A DNA stretch of 64,000 bases from Caenorhabditis remanei (Eukaryota > Nematoda > Chromadorea > Rhabditida > Rhabditidae), in NCBI RefSeq assembly GCF_010183535.1, contig NC_071329.1, forward strand, positions 15,824,879-15,888,878, read 5' to 3'. The notes under the pieces are model-generated. The model was not told where the DNA came from, did no database searches, and saw only the letters and a list, made by a program, of their open reading frames with translations. Made by a program: the position numbers and the translations under genes. Below are positions 32,703 through 45,686 of the stretch, piece by piece (positions within the stretch are counted from its first letter, which is position 1; the number at the start of each line of letters is the position of its first letter).

Positions 32703-34412
32703 ATCATTCAGGAATTCAGGAATCAGAAGAAAAATCAATAGTCGGACGCGTTTGAATACGTATATTTCTGGTGCGAACACGCACTCTGCGTGTGCCAACA
32801 CACGACTTATCGATCTCCCCCAATCCCAGAGTTCAAAGTATAAAACATCAGTCTTTCATTCCAGTTCCAGTAGCTTTACAATTCAGAAAAAATGAATTAA
32901 CTAGGGGAAGATCCCGAGTCAAAATGGAGTTACAGGGCGAAACATATACCACTAGAACGGAAATTTTGCGCTGATTTCAAATCTGTGTTCAGTTTTTGCT
33001 AAACGATATCTTGAAAAAAGTTATTTGCGTTTTTGTGGTTTCTCAGTTTTTGTGGTTTCTCAGAAAAATGGGCATTTTCAAAACTCACAAAATTACCGTA
33101 TTTCTAGTTTTTTCTGTTTTTTTTTGTGTTGCACGTGTAAGCCCAATCGTATAGAATTTATTGTTTTTGTTGGAAAAAACAAATAAAACAAATAGATTTT
33201 GCAGGATGATGTAGAGGTCGTTGACTAGTCAAACAAGCGACGATGTGCCAACTACAAGAATACGACAATTCTTCATCCGTTTTGATATCCCTACTGTTAC
33301 CCCATCTGATAAGTGTTAAATTGTTTTGTTTCCCTTTAATTTTCTGTCCATTTCCATTTGATCAGTGTTTCCGTACCAAACCTAAATCACAGCATTATTC
33401 TTTCTATTGTTCTTCTCTCATTATCCTTCTATTTATTTTTTCGTTATCATGTTAAGTACACCATACTTCATTTCTTTTTTCGTTCAATATCCCCAGTCAT
33501 TTTCTCTCTTTCACGTGCCATTCTCACATCTCTACGAGTTCGAGTTTCTGAAAATGCTTTTGAAAGTTTGAGAATGATCAAACTTATTTGGTACCTTATT
33601 TAAATTTTTTTTTTCGATTTTTTTTCCCAATTTTCGCAACGACAGTCTGATAGAGTGACTTTATACTGATCGGTTGAGAATAAGTTGAGAATAAGTCAGA
33701 CGTCTTAATGATTGTTTTATGTTTTGATTTATATTACTTTTGTCTCCAAAAATTGTTTTTGTGACTACTCAATGCCTTTATTCTCTACCTTTGTGCTTTT
33801 GTCGATTTTCAGACATATATAATCCCCCTCTCCCCGCTGATCCATTTATTATTTGTTTTGTTCTCACACACCATTCTCGATTTCTTGGTTTGATTCAAGT
33901 CCCAAACTAGTCTTCTCATCTCTACGAGTCATTGAAAATATTATTTTTAAGTTTGAGAATATTTCAAGCTGATTTCACCATCTCATTTGTATCTTGAAGT
34001 AATTTATTGAATAAAAATGAGTTCGAGAAAGTGAAAGAGATATAAGAAAGGCATACATTTTCGATACAATATTTCAGAGTGATAGGTGGGACGGAGACAG
34101 AAATGAAAAGGCGAACATTGGTGGAGAGGCACACTCGAGGGGAAGTAGCACCATACTTAAAACAATATTAGGCGGTCTTATATTAGCGAGGGATTTCTGA
34201 TATGAGAGGAGAAGACAGGATAGAAAGAGAGGAATAATTGAAGAGGGAATATACAATAATAACCAGAGATACAAAAAAGAAATTATAAGAAATGATGAAG
34301 GGGCAGGAAGAACGAGATTTCAAGAAGGTGAGAAGCTTAAAATTTTAATTTGTGGAGATCCGGAACCTGTTGATTGGTGGCATGAAGAATGGTGAGATGG
34401 AGGATGGGGGGC
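32703..34412. other. Intergenic, about 1.7 kb, no gene seen
   Basis: Upstream of F-box copy B and downstream of the Argonaute gene. AT-rich with TTTCTCAG words. The motif CTACGAGT with TGAAAATG and AGTTTGAGAATGAT occurs at 33532-33575 and again at 33923-33965, a short imperfect direct repeat. No exon or RNA gene recognised. Confidence 0.4.
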
Positions 34413-37400
34413 CTAAGCAAAGTACATCACTTTGTTGGCCTTCGGGTGGACCTGGAAATGGGAAGAATTAGGTTGACTAGCAATAGAATCGGCTAATTTC
34501 TAGCGATTTCTAACTTTTTCAGATTTTCCCGTCTTCTTAGGGTCGCTGGTTTTAGTGTTCAGACTTGGAAGTAAGTTAATAGCACGGCAGGTTTCCTACA
34601 ATCGCGCTCTACTGTCACCGAATCAGCTAGCTGCGCAAAAAACATTTCGAGCTAAACATTTCTGAATTTCCAGACTTCGAGACCCAAAAATCGTGATTTT
34701 CCGCTAAAAATTGGACATCGGGACATCCAGACACACAATTCAGTTTCCAGACTGAAAACGCTTGTTTTCAGACTTAAAATGTACAAAAGTTGGACATCCG
34801 GACACGCGGATTCACATCTGGACATGAAAATATCAATTTTGGTTCAAAATTCAGGATTTTTTGCTCAAAAACCTATTCTTGGGACATCTGGACAAGAAAA
34901 TTATATGTTTTTGAACTAAAACCCCGAAAATCGGACATTCGGACACTCTGACCCACATCCGGACATGAAAATTCCGATTTTTGAGATTTTAAAATTTTCG
35001 ACCTAGAATCTCACAAAAAAATTGGACATCGGAACATCGGGACATCCAGACACACAGTTGGACATTCAATAGCTAGAAACTGTGGTTTCTAGACTACAAA
35101 CGCTTGATTTCAGACTTAAAAAAACAAAAGTTGGACATCCGGACACTCGGATTCACATCTGGACATAGAAATATCAATTTTGGTTCAAAATCCAGGATTT
35201 TTCGCTCAAAAACATCTTCTTGGGACATCTGGACAAGAAAATTACATGTTTTTGAACTAAAACCCCGAAAATCGGACATCCGGACATGAAAATTCCGATT
35301 TTTGAGACTTTAAAATTTTCGAGCTAATAATTTCTGAATTTCCATCCAAATCCTAGATATCCTACCTGAACTGCTCTAGCCATGCTCGAGAATGTCGAGT
35401 CATCCGATGTTCCAGACGGTTGCGACCCCTCTCCCGACTCATGATCCCTATCCACCAAGTGGAATCTCGCACGCATCGCCACCAAATGCGCGTAGTACGC
35501 TGGCGCCGGTATCGACACCGACCGTGTGCACCGAGCATAGGTATGGCACATTTGATAGGTCAACTGTTGCAACTGATCAGCCGACATATCGTTATCATCC
35601 CAAAGCACATGATAGTGCGACGGGCGGGATGTTCCTTGGATTCCAGCGTGTGAACAAAGGTAGAAGTCGAATTCGGTCGGGTGGGTGATTCCAACATCGA
35701 CAATTGTTCCAGGAGGGATATTGAACGCCTTCCCCACTCGATCGTTCTTATCCACAGAGAACAACCGTGTGTGATGTCTCTTCTGCACAGCGATGAAGGT
35801 GATTCCAGGTTGATATCCGGTTTCCAGCATCATACAGGCCTCTCGAATCGCACGAAGCTCATACTGCAAGACGTTGAAAAACTGTCCCTCCGAGACACCA
35901 TCTCGGTACACCACAATTCTCGCGGGCTTGAAGCGAGTGTTAATATAAAACTGTTGGAGCAACTCCTTGACCATCGCCGACATCTCCGAGATAATTTCCT
36001 GTCGATTTGGCTGAACTCTCACAGTCGCCGCGTATTTCGACGGATGAGCATCCATGGATCCGACCACTGCGGCGACCGATGGTTTCCGCGAGTCACCGGC
36101 TGGTGGATGAGTGATGTCACAGCCGAGGAAGATGACCGATTCGCTGAATATCTTCGGGCGGACGTTGGGGTACAGAACACAGTTGACTCCGCCCAGTTTC
36201 ATGTTCATCTTCATGCAAATGTTCGAGAGCGTTTGTGGCGTTGTTCGAGTCACGTTTTTGGCTTGGATGCATTGAGTGGCGATTCCGAGGACGGTGTCTC
36301 CAACACGCTTGATTTCAGCTGAAAGAAAGAATATGATTCTGAGCAAATCTGTGCGTCCAGACATCCAGATGTCTAATAATTGAAGTCTTTGAAGACGCGA
36401 CTTTCTAACGATCCATAAATTTGGTCATATGTAATTTCGACTACGGAGAGTCCATTTCTGCCATCAAAACCTGCTAAATGTCTCTGCGAGCAGCAGAGTT
36501 ATGTGCTCTCAAACTTTTCACATAGTCATGATGTTTCACATGGAATTCCAAACCGGCTGTGGAACACAAATGGAACTGAGCGGCCGATTTGGAATTCCAT
36601 GTGAGAAATCCTAAAGTTTGAGAGGTCATAACTCGGCTCGCTGAGTAGCGTTAGAAAGTCGCGTCTTCAAAGATTTCCCATGTGAGCAAATCTGTGCGTC
36701 CAGATATCCAGATATCCTAATATCACGAGTCTGCCTGTGAAAAAATATGTGTGTGTCCGCTCGTCCGGATGTCCAGACTCTCTGCTTGCTCTTTAAAACT
36801 AGTATTCTGTCTGTATTTCCACCTGTCCGTTTGCATTTTTTTGTCTGTAGACACATGATTACAGACTAGACAGACCCAAACATCTTTATTTTTAATTTTT
36901 AAAATCTATGTCCATCTGTGTGTCCTGATGTCCAGATGTCACTACTTTCTAGCCAAAAAACCATCAAAATCCTCGATTTTCCACTGAAAATCCCGTTTTT
37001 CATTTCAAAAACCGTGATTTTCGGGTCAGGTCAAAAATGCGCCTTGAAAGTCGTGTCAAGACCCAAATTTCGCGATTTTTTCGAATCCGGGCATCATCAA
37101 AGTTATTGGACAGCTCTTGTGATGCTAATTGTGAATCCACCAATTCAGGTTAAAGTCTAATTCTTCTACCTGTTACACTTCTGTCTGTATTCCCGCTTTT
37201 CCGCCCAATCACTCACCATAAACAGGCGTCTTTCCTGGAAGAACAATGACGACCAACTGAAGCTCTGGATAGTTCTGCTTCAAATACTTGAACATCGGCT
37301 CGACTTGTTCCACTCCGACAGCATATTTGCAGAAACATGGATTTCCAATGATTGGCATTCCAGCGTCATGAGAAATACGTTGAAGGTGTTGAGTGAATGC

Positions 37401-40400
37401 TCTCAAATCGTTCTCCTTCACATGATTCTGATCGGCGAAGCAGACGATCGCCCATACGCGAACTTCTATTCCAGTGTGGAACTGTTTTCCTCGCAGATCC
37501 CAGACTCCTTGATTCGGCACGGCTGTCGAGTTCTGACGACCTCCGTACAATAGTTTCGGTGCCATGAGGACACGCCCCTTGACTTCAGTCATCGCTGGAT
37601 TGATGGTTATTCCAAATTCATGAGCGAATGGGTCGGCAGAGAACTCGGCTTTACGGACGAGATTCGCAATGTCACGCTCACGTTCTGGAGCGGTACGGGC
37701 GGTCGCCTTGATCATTGTGGACGTCTGGGAATCGGTGAGCTTCTTGATGCAACGTTGGCCGGAGACGACGCAGCAGACTTCGATGGGGAGATACGTGTGC
37801 TTTGCCTCTTGACCGACCTGGAAAATTTCCAGTAGAAATTGAAAGGTAATTGGCTTAGACTGCCTACAGTACAGATTTTTAAAACGCGTCAAAGGCGCGC
37901 CAGACACACGTAAAAGTTTGAGGATGTCTAGGATAGATTATCCCATCCCTTGGCTACAGTAATCTAGTGTCAGGTCCAGTACCCTCTAGGATCCAAACTA
38001 CAGTAACCGTGATCTCGGATCCAAAATTTAGGTTTTTTTCGAGAAAAATTAGTCCTTAAAACACGCCAAAGGTGCGCCAGACACCAAGAACATGGAAGAT
38101 CTACAGTAATCCAGTGCTACAGTAATCCAATGCTAGATCTACAGTAATCCAGTGCTAGATTTACAGTAATCCACTGCTAGATTTACGATAATCTAGAGCT
38201 ACAGTAAGCCTATGATGCTACAAACTCCAATTTATCAAAAATCCCTACCTGAAGACATGGCAAATGTGGATACTTCAATGTCAATCCATATTTATCCTGG
38301 AAGTACTTCAACACAGTCTTCTCAATCGACGACCCATTCTCCAGTGTCAACGGGAACGTCTGCGTCTGGGCGGGACGTCTCGTCACATTGCACACTCGAT
38401 ACTTTCGTCGCATCGTTCCACAGTGATTTATCTCAATCTTGAGACCCCGGATCTCTTTTGTAAACTTGACTCGTTGAGAGTCAGAGAGCACACGACGCTC
38501 GGCAAGAGCTTGAATTGGAAGCTCCAGGACTTCGGCGAGGAATTCAATGACTGGCATGGCACGATAGAATGCGGTGGCAGAGACATCGATATTCAACATC
38601 ATTTTCCATTGAGATGGACGAATCGATTGATGGAATCCAAACCATACTTCACGTCCTCCACCGAGCTTGCTCTCCGGATAACTTTGTCCAGTTTCATATC
38701 CAGCTGGTGGCGAGAAGAAAGATCTTCCAACCGGTGAGTACTTGAGTGACGGCAAGTGTCTCAAAATCACATCAACCGCTTTGACAGTCTCGTATGGAAC
38801 CTGGTTGATACGTCCCTCCATCGCGTCTTCCAAACTTGTCAACGAGATTTCTCCAGCCCATTTTAGGGAGACTTGGAATTGACGTTCCACCGCGGATTCT
38901 CCTGGCAGCGTCACGTCGAAATCCATGCGATCTCTTCCGAATGGTAGAAGATCGCGGGTGTACATACTGTTCTTCCCGTCGTACACAGGGCGGACGTTGG
39001 TGAAGTAGCGAGTGAAGGATGAGATGAGACATCCGATGATTTCGCTGAAAAAAAGAAAATTTGAGGAAAAATCATATATTGGGAGACGAGATAGACTAGA
39101 ACTATAAGTTTTTGGGAGCTAATTTCTAGGTATTTTTGCAGTTTGATCCGCAGGTTTCTAGGATCGGGGTACTGTAGCAGGATCCAGAATGAATCCTGGA
39201 AGGATACTGTAGCAGTTGGAGTCTTTGGGAGCCTATTTCTAGGTATTTTTGCGGTTAGATTCGCAGGTTGCTAGGATCGGGGTACGGTTTAGAGGATACT
39301 TGCAAATCGGGTCAAATCGGGCCGGCCCGTAACTCGCTTCAATCTCAATATTAAGGGCTGAAAAATACACCGAAATGTAGATCTCGACGAGCTCTATATC
39401 TCTAACTATGGGCCGGACGACGATTCGTTAATGTATTCGGCACGTTAGATCTATCTGGAGAGTCAAGAGCGCTTCCGAACAGATTCAGAAGCGTTTCGAC
39501 TTATTCAGAACGCTCAAAATGCCTTAAAAAACTTTCAGAAGTCTCTAAAACCGTCTTGAAAACGAAAGCTTCATGTGCGCGTCTTAGAGGATTCTGAAGT
39601 CCTGAAAGCGTTCAGAATCGTCAAAACAACTTGAAAACGATCAAGATGTCTCTGGATTCGCCTTTTCAACGTCTATCTGCCTTCAGAAGGCTCTAGAAGT
39701 CTTCAGAATGCGTCTCGAGTGACGTTAAACTGTTTTGGAAGACTTCAGAAGGCGCCGGCCCGGATTGCAAGTATGGTAGTTTTCTAGGCCACAAAAGGCA
39801 ATTCAAGGCAACAATCTTCTCCAAAGTTAGATCGAAATTCTGGCTCCCACACTCTTCAAATTCTTACCGATTGACACGTCGCGGACACTTATCAGGCATC
39901 ACATCGACATTGTAGTGCTGGATGGTTCCACCTGGAATCCGAACGGAGAAGTGGTTGGCACGAAGGAGGATGGCGCGTCCTTCGACTCCATGATTCGGAC
40001 GACGTGGACAACTGAATTGGACTCCCGAGCGAGCAAGGCTGAAAAAACGAAATTATGAACGGTTCTGGAGCACAAAAACTCACGAAGAAGTGACAGAAGC
40101 TGCTGGTGGTCCTGGTGCTCCACCACTGTCCACACGCATTGATGTCATGGCGGATAGCAATTGGATGGTCGGGTCGGAGGCGAGCTCCTGAAAAAAGAAA
40201 AAAAAGATGAACTAGAAATTAAAAAAGTTCGGCCACGACACTGAAATCATTCCTCTGGAAACCTAATTAGGCCAAATTGAGTTTTTTTTCAAGAAGAAAA
40301 GTGAATTAGCCTACTTTAGATAGTGTAAGTCAGCTATAATTCCAGCTATCTCAGTTTCCGGGACTCTACTTCCCCGGTGGCCTAGAATCCCAAAAACTTC

Positions 40401-40490
40401 GGCCACCGCCAAAAAAAGAAAAAATTGAAGGTGTCGGGGGCCTAAAAACACCAAAAATTCGCTCACCTTCGAACTAGTTGACTGCTCCAT
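34413..40490 (-). CDS. Argonaute protein, ALG-1/ALG-2 (miRNA) class, 895 aa
   Basis: Exons: 40467-40490, 40084-40187, 39868-40038, 38249-39044, 37217-37817, 35366-36318, 34413-34451; phases close to 2688 nt. Domains in order: a short variable N-terminus; N domain and linker ([19 protein letters not shown]); PAZ region in the 38249-39044 exon ([29 protein letters not shown]); MID ([40 protein letters not shown]); PIWI with slicer residues in context [25 protein letters not shown] and [11 protein letters not shown], the D-E-D-H tetrad appearing complete. It ends [12 protein letters not shown], the usual C-terminus. Family role: binds microRNAs and silences mRNAs with GW182-type partners. The short N-terminus lacks the Gln-rich extension of some ALG-1 forms and resembles ALG-2 more, but I cannot separate the two by eye. 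Upstream alternative first exons are possible. Confidence 0.96.
34578..34621. repeat. Single arm of family H hairpin
   Basis: TAGCACGGCAGGTTTCCTAC followed by AATCGCGCTCTACTG. The opposite arm is absent. In the last Argonaute intron. Confidence 0.5.
34704..35318. repeat. Two tandem ~300-bp units rich in GGACATCCGGACA words
   Basis: Unit 1 (34704-34985) and unit 2 (35023-35318) align through TCACATCTGGACAT, TATCAATTTTGGTTCAAAAT, TTGGGACATCTGGACAAGAA and TTTTTGAACTAAAACCCCGA. Within each, GGACATC(C/T)GGACA recurs every 20-60 bp. In the last Argonaute intron. Confidence 0.8.
36385..36690. repeat. Foldback element in an Argonaute intron
   Basis: Left arm TTTGAAGACGCGACTTTCTA (36388), right arm inverse TAGAAAGTCGCGTCTTCAAA; inner TTTCACATGGAATTCCAAA against TTTGGAATTCCATGTGAGAA. 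GGTCCAGATGTCC-type words flank it at 36690-36950. Confidence 0.8.
38093..38215. repeat. Minisatellite, unit ~20-22 bp
   Basis: Five to six imperfect copies of CTACAGTAATCCAGTGCTAGAT in Argonaute intron 37818-38248. Confidence 0.8.
39295..39790. repeat. Degenerate CTTCAGAA/GTCTTGAAA word-rich tract in an Argonaute intron
   Basis: The stretch uses variants of TTCAGAAGCGTTT and CTTGAAAACG repeatedly, with mixed orientation and little periodicity. The left end shares AACTCGCTTCAATCTC, TGTAGATCTCGACGAGCTCT with the palindrome at 40655-41015. Confidence 0.5.
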
Positions 40491-40654
40491 TTACCCGTAT
40501 TCTTTTGACTCGTTTGAGGGGGGATGAGACGGAAATCCGGCGATAAGAATCTATTCGGACTCTGGAAAACGGCGGGAGGATAAAGGATGTTGAAAATAAG
40601 AGCGGAGGTAAGAAGCTTGAGATTTTTTTAAGCGCTGAAATTTGAAAATCAAAC

Positions 40655-41015
40655 CGAAACGGTCCGACGCGTAACTCGCTTCAAAGCGAGTCTTATGATA
40701 AGAAAAACATACCAAAATGTAGATCTCAGTGAGCTCTATCTACTTGAAATATTATTAGGATCGGTAAAGTGCAAAATCGCGAAAATAGCCAGAAAAACCC
40801 AGCGGCACATTAACGAAAAACCATCCTACCCGTAGTTATTTAATGCGCCGCTAGAATGGCTTTTTCTGGCAATTTTCGCGTCTTTTGGCACTTTTCCAAT
40901 TCGCCTTCCGACCAGTAGTAAATCACGGTTATAGAGCTCGTCGAAATCTACATTTCGCTATATTTTTCAGCTCACAAACTCAGTTCTAAGGGTGTTACGC
41001 GGCGGACCGTATGAT
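40655..41015. repeat. Palindromic repeat upstream of the Argonaute start
   Basis: Left arm CGACGCGTAACTCGCTTC, AAATGTAGATCTCAGTGAG; right arm inverse CTCGTCGAAATCTACATTTC and GTTACGCGGCGGAC. The inner arms include AGCCAGAAAAACCCAGCGGC and GCCGCTAGAATGGCTTTTTC. Confidence 0.8.
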
Positions 41016-42473
41016 CAGAGAGCTATAAAATCTGGAAAACGTTTCCTTCAAAGCGGATGGCCTAAAAAGTGTCCCCTCTCAAAAAATGGGCCTATTCGAA
41101 GGGAATTACGAAACAGATAGAGAGGGCACACACACACTCGCCTCGCTCTCACTATCTCAGTCTCCATCGGGGCTGTTGGATAGGAAGGAAAAAAAGAGGT
41201 CATATGACTAGTACTCTCTCGTTTCTCTGCCATCTAGCCGTCCCCATCCCCACTACCAGTCACACAACGTACCCCCCCTCTCTTTCCCTTTTCTTCTCTC
41301 CCCTTCTCTCTACCATCATCATTTTTATTTGTACTGGTCTTCGCGTCTTCGCCGATGTGGAAGCAGAAGGAGAAGAAGGACGAGGAAAGGAGATAGTGTA
41401 GGAATTGAGGAGGGTGGGGGAAGGAAAATCGATGGGAGAATAGAATGGGGAAGACAACGGGGGGCTGTTGGAGGTGTTGGCAGCGGAAAGGCGAAGGAAA
41501 AAAGAAAAAAGACTGGAACTACAGGGGGTATACAGTAGTGCGAACGTTCGGAACAAAAAGATTTGAATTTTTTCCGAGTCGCGTTGCGGTTTTTATTGAA
41601 AGAAACGACAAACAAACGTAAAATTCGAATTTGGCACCGTGCCAACCGTTGTGCGTCGGTGTATGCAAACGCTAAAAGGGGAAGAATAACGAAGAAAACG
41701 CTGCGAACATAGACGAAAAAGGCAGAAAAACCTTGAAAAAAGACGAAAAATGGCGATCGGTAGATCAAAATTTTGAGACTTGTTTGGTTGATCAAAAATG
41801 AATTTTCGAATTTCTGCTCAAAAATTCTCGATTTTTCAACAACAAAATGTCATTTCGAGAGCCATTTCAACGCCTACGGTTGCTGTTAGTACCAGTCGTT
41901 TCGCCTAATTGCTAGTTTCGCTCTGAAATGTTTTTTGAATTGAATTTTATATCTAAAACCGAAAAAAGGTGACGAATTGCTAGCCGATCGACTGGTGTGC
42001 ACAGTGTGTGTCGAAGAGAGAGAGTGGCCACCCGCTCGGGAGATAGGGACCAATGTGCGTCGAATAGGAGACACACGAGGGGTATTAGCCCCAAGGGTGA
42101 GAAAAAGAACGTGTGAAGAGGAGAGAGTGTTCCCCTCTTCCTTCGATCAATTCAAAGAAAAGAAGGGGGTAAAATGGCTATGTACCTGTAGTCGTTGTTT
42201 CTTCCGACTCGCTGTCGCATTTCTGGAATTGATATAAGAAGACGAGTAACAATAGAATTGGGGGCGAAATAGAATGCGAGAGACTTGAACAATTCATCAC
42301 ATAGAAAATAGGAAATACATCCGAAATACAATGGGAAAATCACTTTTTTTTAAACATCGGGAAAAGAAATATGAATTGGACACCAAAAAGAAGAACACAA
42401 ATAAAATACAATAAGTTATTTAAAACAATACTGGGAATCGAGAAATCGGGGGTAAAAAATTACAAAAACTACA
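41016..42473. promoter_or_regulatory. Argonaute upstream region
   Basis: Between Argonaute exon 1 and the 3' end of the PGAM5 gene (same strand). No exon found. It holds purine/pyrimidine tracts (41260-41330 and 41340-41500), GAGAGAGAG clusters and inverted AG-rich segments, typical of open promoter DNA. Any 5' UTR exon of the Argonaute gene would lie here. Confidence 0.4.
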
Positions 42474-44161
42474 TTAGGTGAAGGAGATCTTGTTCGGTGT
42501 CAAGTGGCCGATGTCCCCCACCGAACGGATCGACACGTGGCCTTTCGGGCGAACGACGATCCAGGTCAGCGAGCAGTTTCCGAGCGACATCCGGAGCCAT
42601 CCTTCCGGTGGGAACTGGAGAGCTCTGCAGATGAAGTAGCGGATGACGTTGGCGTGGCAGACGACGAGCTCGTACGAGTCTTCCTTCTGGGATGGTGGAG
42701 CACGATGGAAGATCCGACGGAAGGCTGATTCGATACGGGCGGCCTCCGTGTAGAACTCCTCAAGAAGACGATATTTAACGGTTCTTTTTGATGCGATTTG
42801 ACGATAAAGCTACGATTTTTCGCGAAAACGAGCACCAGATATCTCCGGAAATGCCAATTAAACACACCAAAACCGAGAACTTTCACTAAAATTGAAGAGT
42901 CAGAGCGCTAAAACGATGATTATGGAAAAAAACAGCAAGATTAGGTTTCGGCGAAAGCTGAAAACTAGACTTTTCTGCTAAAAATTAGTTAAAAATCGCA
43001 TTTTTGAGCTGAAAATGTCAAAAATATCAATTTTAACAAGAAAACCTCAACAGAACATTGTTCAGAAATTTCAGTTTTCAGAGGAATCTGGCGTGCCTTT
43101 GACGCGTTCTGGTGGTTTCGGCGAAAGCTGAAAACTAGATTTTCCGTAGATTCTTCAGCTAAAAATTGGTTGAAAATCGCATTTTTCAGCTGAAAATGCC
43201 AAAAAATACCAATTTTAACAAGAAAACCCCAACAGAAAATTGTTCAAAAGTGCAGGTTTCAGAGGAATCTGGCGTGCCTTTGACGCGTTCTGGAGGTTTC
43301 GGCGAAAGCTGAAAACTAGGTTTTCATTTGATTTTTCTGCTAAAAATTGGTTAAAAATCGCATTTTTGATCTGAAACTGTTAAAAAAAATACAAATTTCA
43401 ACAAGAAAACCCCCAATTTTCCACTGAAAATTGTTCGAAAATTTCGGTTTTCAGAGGAATCTGGCGTGCCTTTGACGCGGACTCCAACTTACTGGATCCA
43501 ATGGTCTCCAAGTCTTGTGATCCGGCACTGGTGGGTACGGTGGTCCCTCCTCGATCAACGACGACGACATACGTGGCAAGTCTTCTGGCAAGTGCTTCAG
43601 GATGATGTTGGCGGTCTCGGTGGCGCGAGTCATCGTGGACATTGTCAAGTTGGAGAACTTGATGTCCGAGTTGGCCAGCCGCTTTCCAAGAAGTTCGGCT
43701 TGCTCGCGGCCTGGAAATATGAAATGTTTTATGAATTCTTGATGTTCGGCTTACCAAGCTGTGTGAGATTCTTCTGCTCACGATCGAGATGATACTGCCC
43801 GTGGCGAATGAGAATGATGTTGCGAGTTGCGGTGGACTTGTTCTCATCGATCAGCTTCTTCCGTCCCGCCTCATCAGCTTTCTCCCACTTTCTTTTGTCG
43901 ACCAAGCTGATTGGGTCGCGGCTGAAAATAATGAAATTATTATCAAGTTTTGCCTCTCTTTTCCACTTACAAATCCCAATTCTTGTCCCACTCGCCACGT
44001 GGAAAATGCTCATCGAACGTTTTTGCGTTGTGGTTCTGTGTGAAGGCGAACGCTTTGCGGAACACGGACGATTTCTTCTCGTCGTCGGTGAAGAGAAGAG
44101 TTCCGGTCGCCAGAGCAGCGGCCGCCGACGGTAACCCGAATTTGAACAATGCGGATACCAT
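42474..44161 (-). CDS. pgam-5: PGAM5-type mitochondrial Ser/Thr phosphatase, 286 aa
   Basis: Exons: 43971-44161, 43755-43921, 43493-43710, 42474-42758; phases close (191+167+218+285 nt). The N-terminal hydrophobic segment ([15 protein letters not shown]) fits a mitochondrial membrane anchor, followed by EWDKNWD, matching the WDxNWD multimerisation motif of PGAM5. Catalytic histidine-phosphatase core: [10 protein letters not shown] (RHG), [13 protein letters not shown], and [20 protein letters not shown] (second catalytic His). It ends [14 protein letters not shown]. Family role: a phosphoglycerate-mutase-fold protein acting as a protein phosphatase at mitochondria in mitophagy and stress signalling. 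A CTTCCAG acceptor lies 3 nt upstream of the ATG. The last intron (734 nt) contains three tandem repeat copies and ends with an unusual acceptor (CTTCTTGAG), which makes the 42758 boundary the least certain one. Confidence 0.93.
42935..43482. repeat. Three tandem copies of a ~170-185 bp unit in the PGAM5 intron
   Basis: Each unit begins GGTTTCGGCGAAAGCTGAAA and ends near TCTGGCGTGCCTTTGACGCG (at 43090, 43269 and 43462). The copies are very similar with small length changes. Confidence 0.9.
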
Positions 44162-45686
44162 TTCTGGAAGAAAAATGCGTCAAAATCGAATAAACGGCGG
44201 TTTTTGATAGAAAATCGGAGAAAAACAGCCAAAATTTGCAAACAATTGACGAAAATGCAATTTTTGCAGAATTCCTGTAGTTTGTAGTGTCGCCTCAACA
44301 TGGCTCACCAGAAATTGCTCAAAATTAATGAAAGCTGAAATTTTGCCGTTTCGTGGGGAAAAATCAAGGAAATTGCGTCTTTTCCAACTAAAAATAAGTC
44401 TTTCGTTTGGAAATCAACAAAATTGGCTGAAAATACACAATTTATTTGTGTTTCAGATGGATTATTTATTAAAATTTAGCTATTTTTCCGATTTTCTGCT
44501 TTATAATTGTTATTTTCTCAACCGTAATTTTTCATTCCTTTCCGATTTCGTTTCTCATTTCTAGTGAAAATCTAATTTTTCAGCCGAAAATCAGAGTTTT
44601 GACTGAAATTCACTTATTTTTTCGATTTTTACATCAAAAGTTGTTTGTTTTCCCCTCAAAAATCGCCTTTTTTCACGATAATGTTGGAGAAGGAGCTTCA
44701 GTGAAGAATGACGATTTTGTCAGAGAAAAAACTATTTCCACTGCTGAAAATTGGGAAAATGCCTACATTTTTCTTGAAAGTCATAGAAAAAACATTTTTG
44801 AACACTAAGAAATAGTGGGAATGAATAATTAGCAGACAGAAATCGAATTTAAAGCTAAAAAGTGTCAAAAATCGAAGTAGCAGAAATCTGGCAGAATTTT
44901 CAGATGGAAAAACTAAAAATCGTACGAACCCCGTAAAACTCGAAGAATTGCCGATTTCGATCTTTAAAAAGAGTGGAAAAAAGAGTTTTCAGCGACTTTT
45001 AAAAATCTATTTCTTCCGCTGAAAGGAAAATTTCTGCTAATTCTAAATTACGCAACAACACTTTACTTGTTAAAGACGAATCTTTAAGAAGAAAAATCGT
45101 AAAAAACGCTTATATGAAAGCCCAAAAAGCTGTAATTCAAGCAGACCCCGCCTATTTGCAGCGGGCGCACACGTTTTCAGCAGGCGCCGCGTTCTTTTAT
45201 TTTCTTTCTTCTCTTCGAATGCCTTTTTGCTAGTTTTTGACTAATACTGATAAGAAATTGAGTGTTTTATAGGCGAAAAAACAAGAAAATGATTACAGAA
45301 ATGCTAACTTTCAGCTTGCTCCCGCCTCTTTGCAAGCTGGGCGCGCGCTTTTCGCAAAGTGCCGCAGGGTTTTTTGGTTTTCAGCTTTTAAAAGTTTTCG
45401 CGACTGAAAACTTTATTCTTTGAGCTATTTTCATTTATTTTTTGCTGAAAATAAATCAGAAATATGTATATAATTCATTCTTGTCGGCGAATCTTTTAAA
45501 AAATCGCAAAAACATGCAAAATATCGTTGGAAATTGGAAATTTGGGAAAAAAAAACACTTTTTCCGCTCCCCAGGCAGCCTCAAGTTTGCTGCTGCGGAG
45601 AACGAGAGGGAGAGAAAGAGAGGAATTTAAACGCAGTGCATTCTCACCGCTCGTTTATCTTGGCAAACAAGAAGAGAAGAAAATGT
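44162..45686. other. Intergenic, about 1.5 kb
   Basis: AT-rich with GCTGAAAAT-type words. Two GC-rich islands with inverted flavour (45145-45195 and 45312-45368) contain GCGGGCGCACACGTTTTCAG and GCGCGCGCTTTTCGCAAAGT; these resemble each other and could be relics of one repeat. No gene seen before the tRNA. Confidence 0.35.

Noticed and set aside
35392..36322. Long plus-strand frames inside the Argonaute PIWI exon
   Set aside because: They are antisense shadows of a strongly conserved coding exon.
41048..42343. Several frames upstream of the Argonaute gene
   Set aside because: Pyrimidine/purine tracts create open frames on both strands. None has a credible start, splice site or domain.
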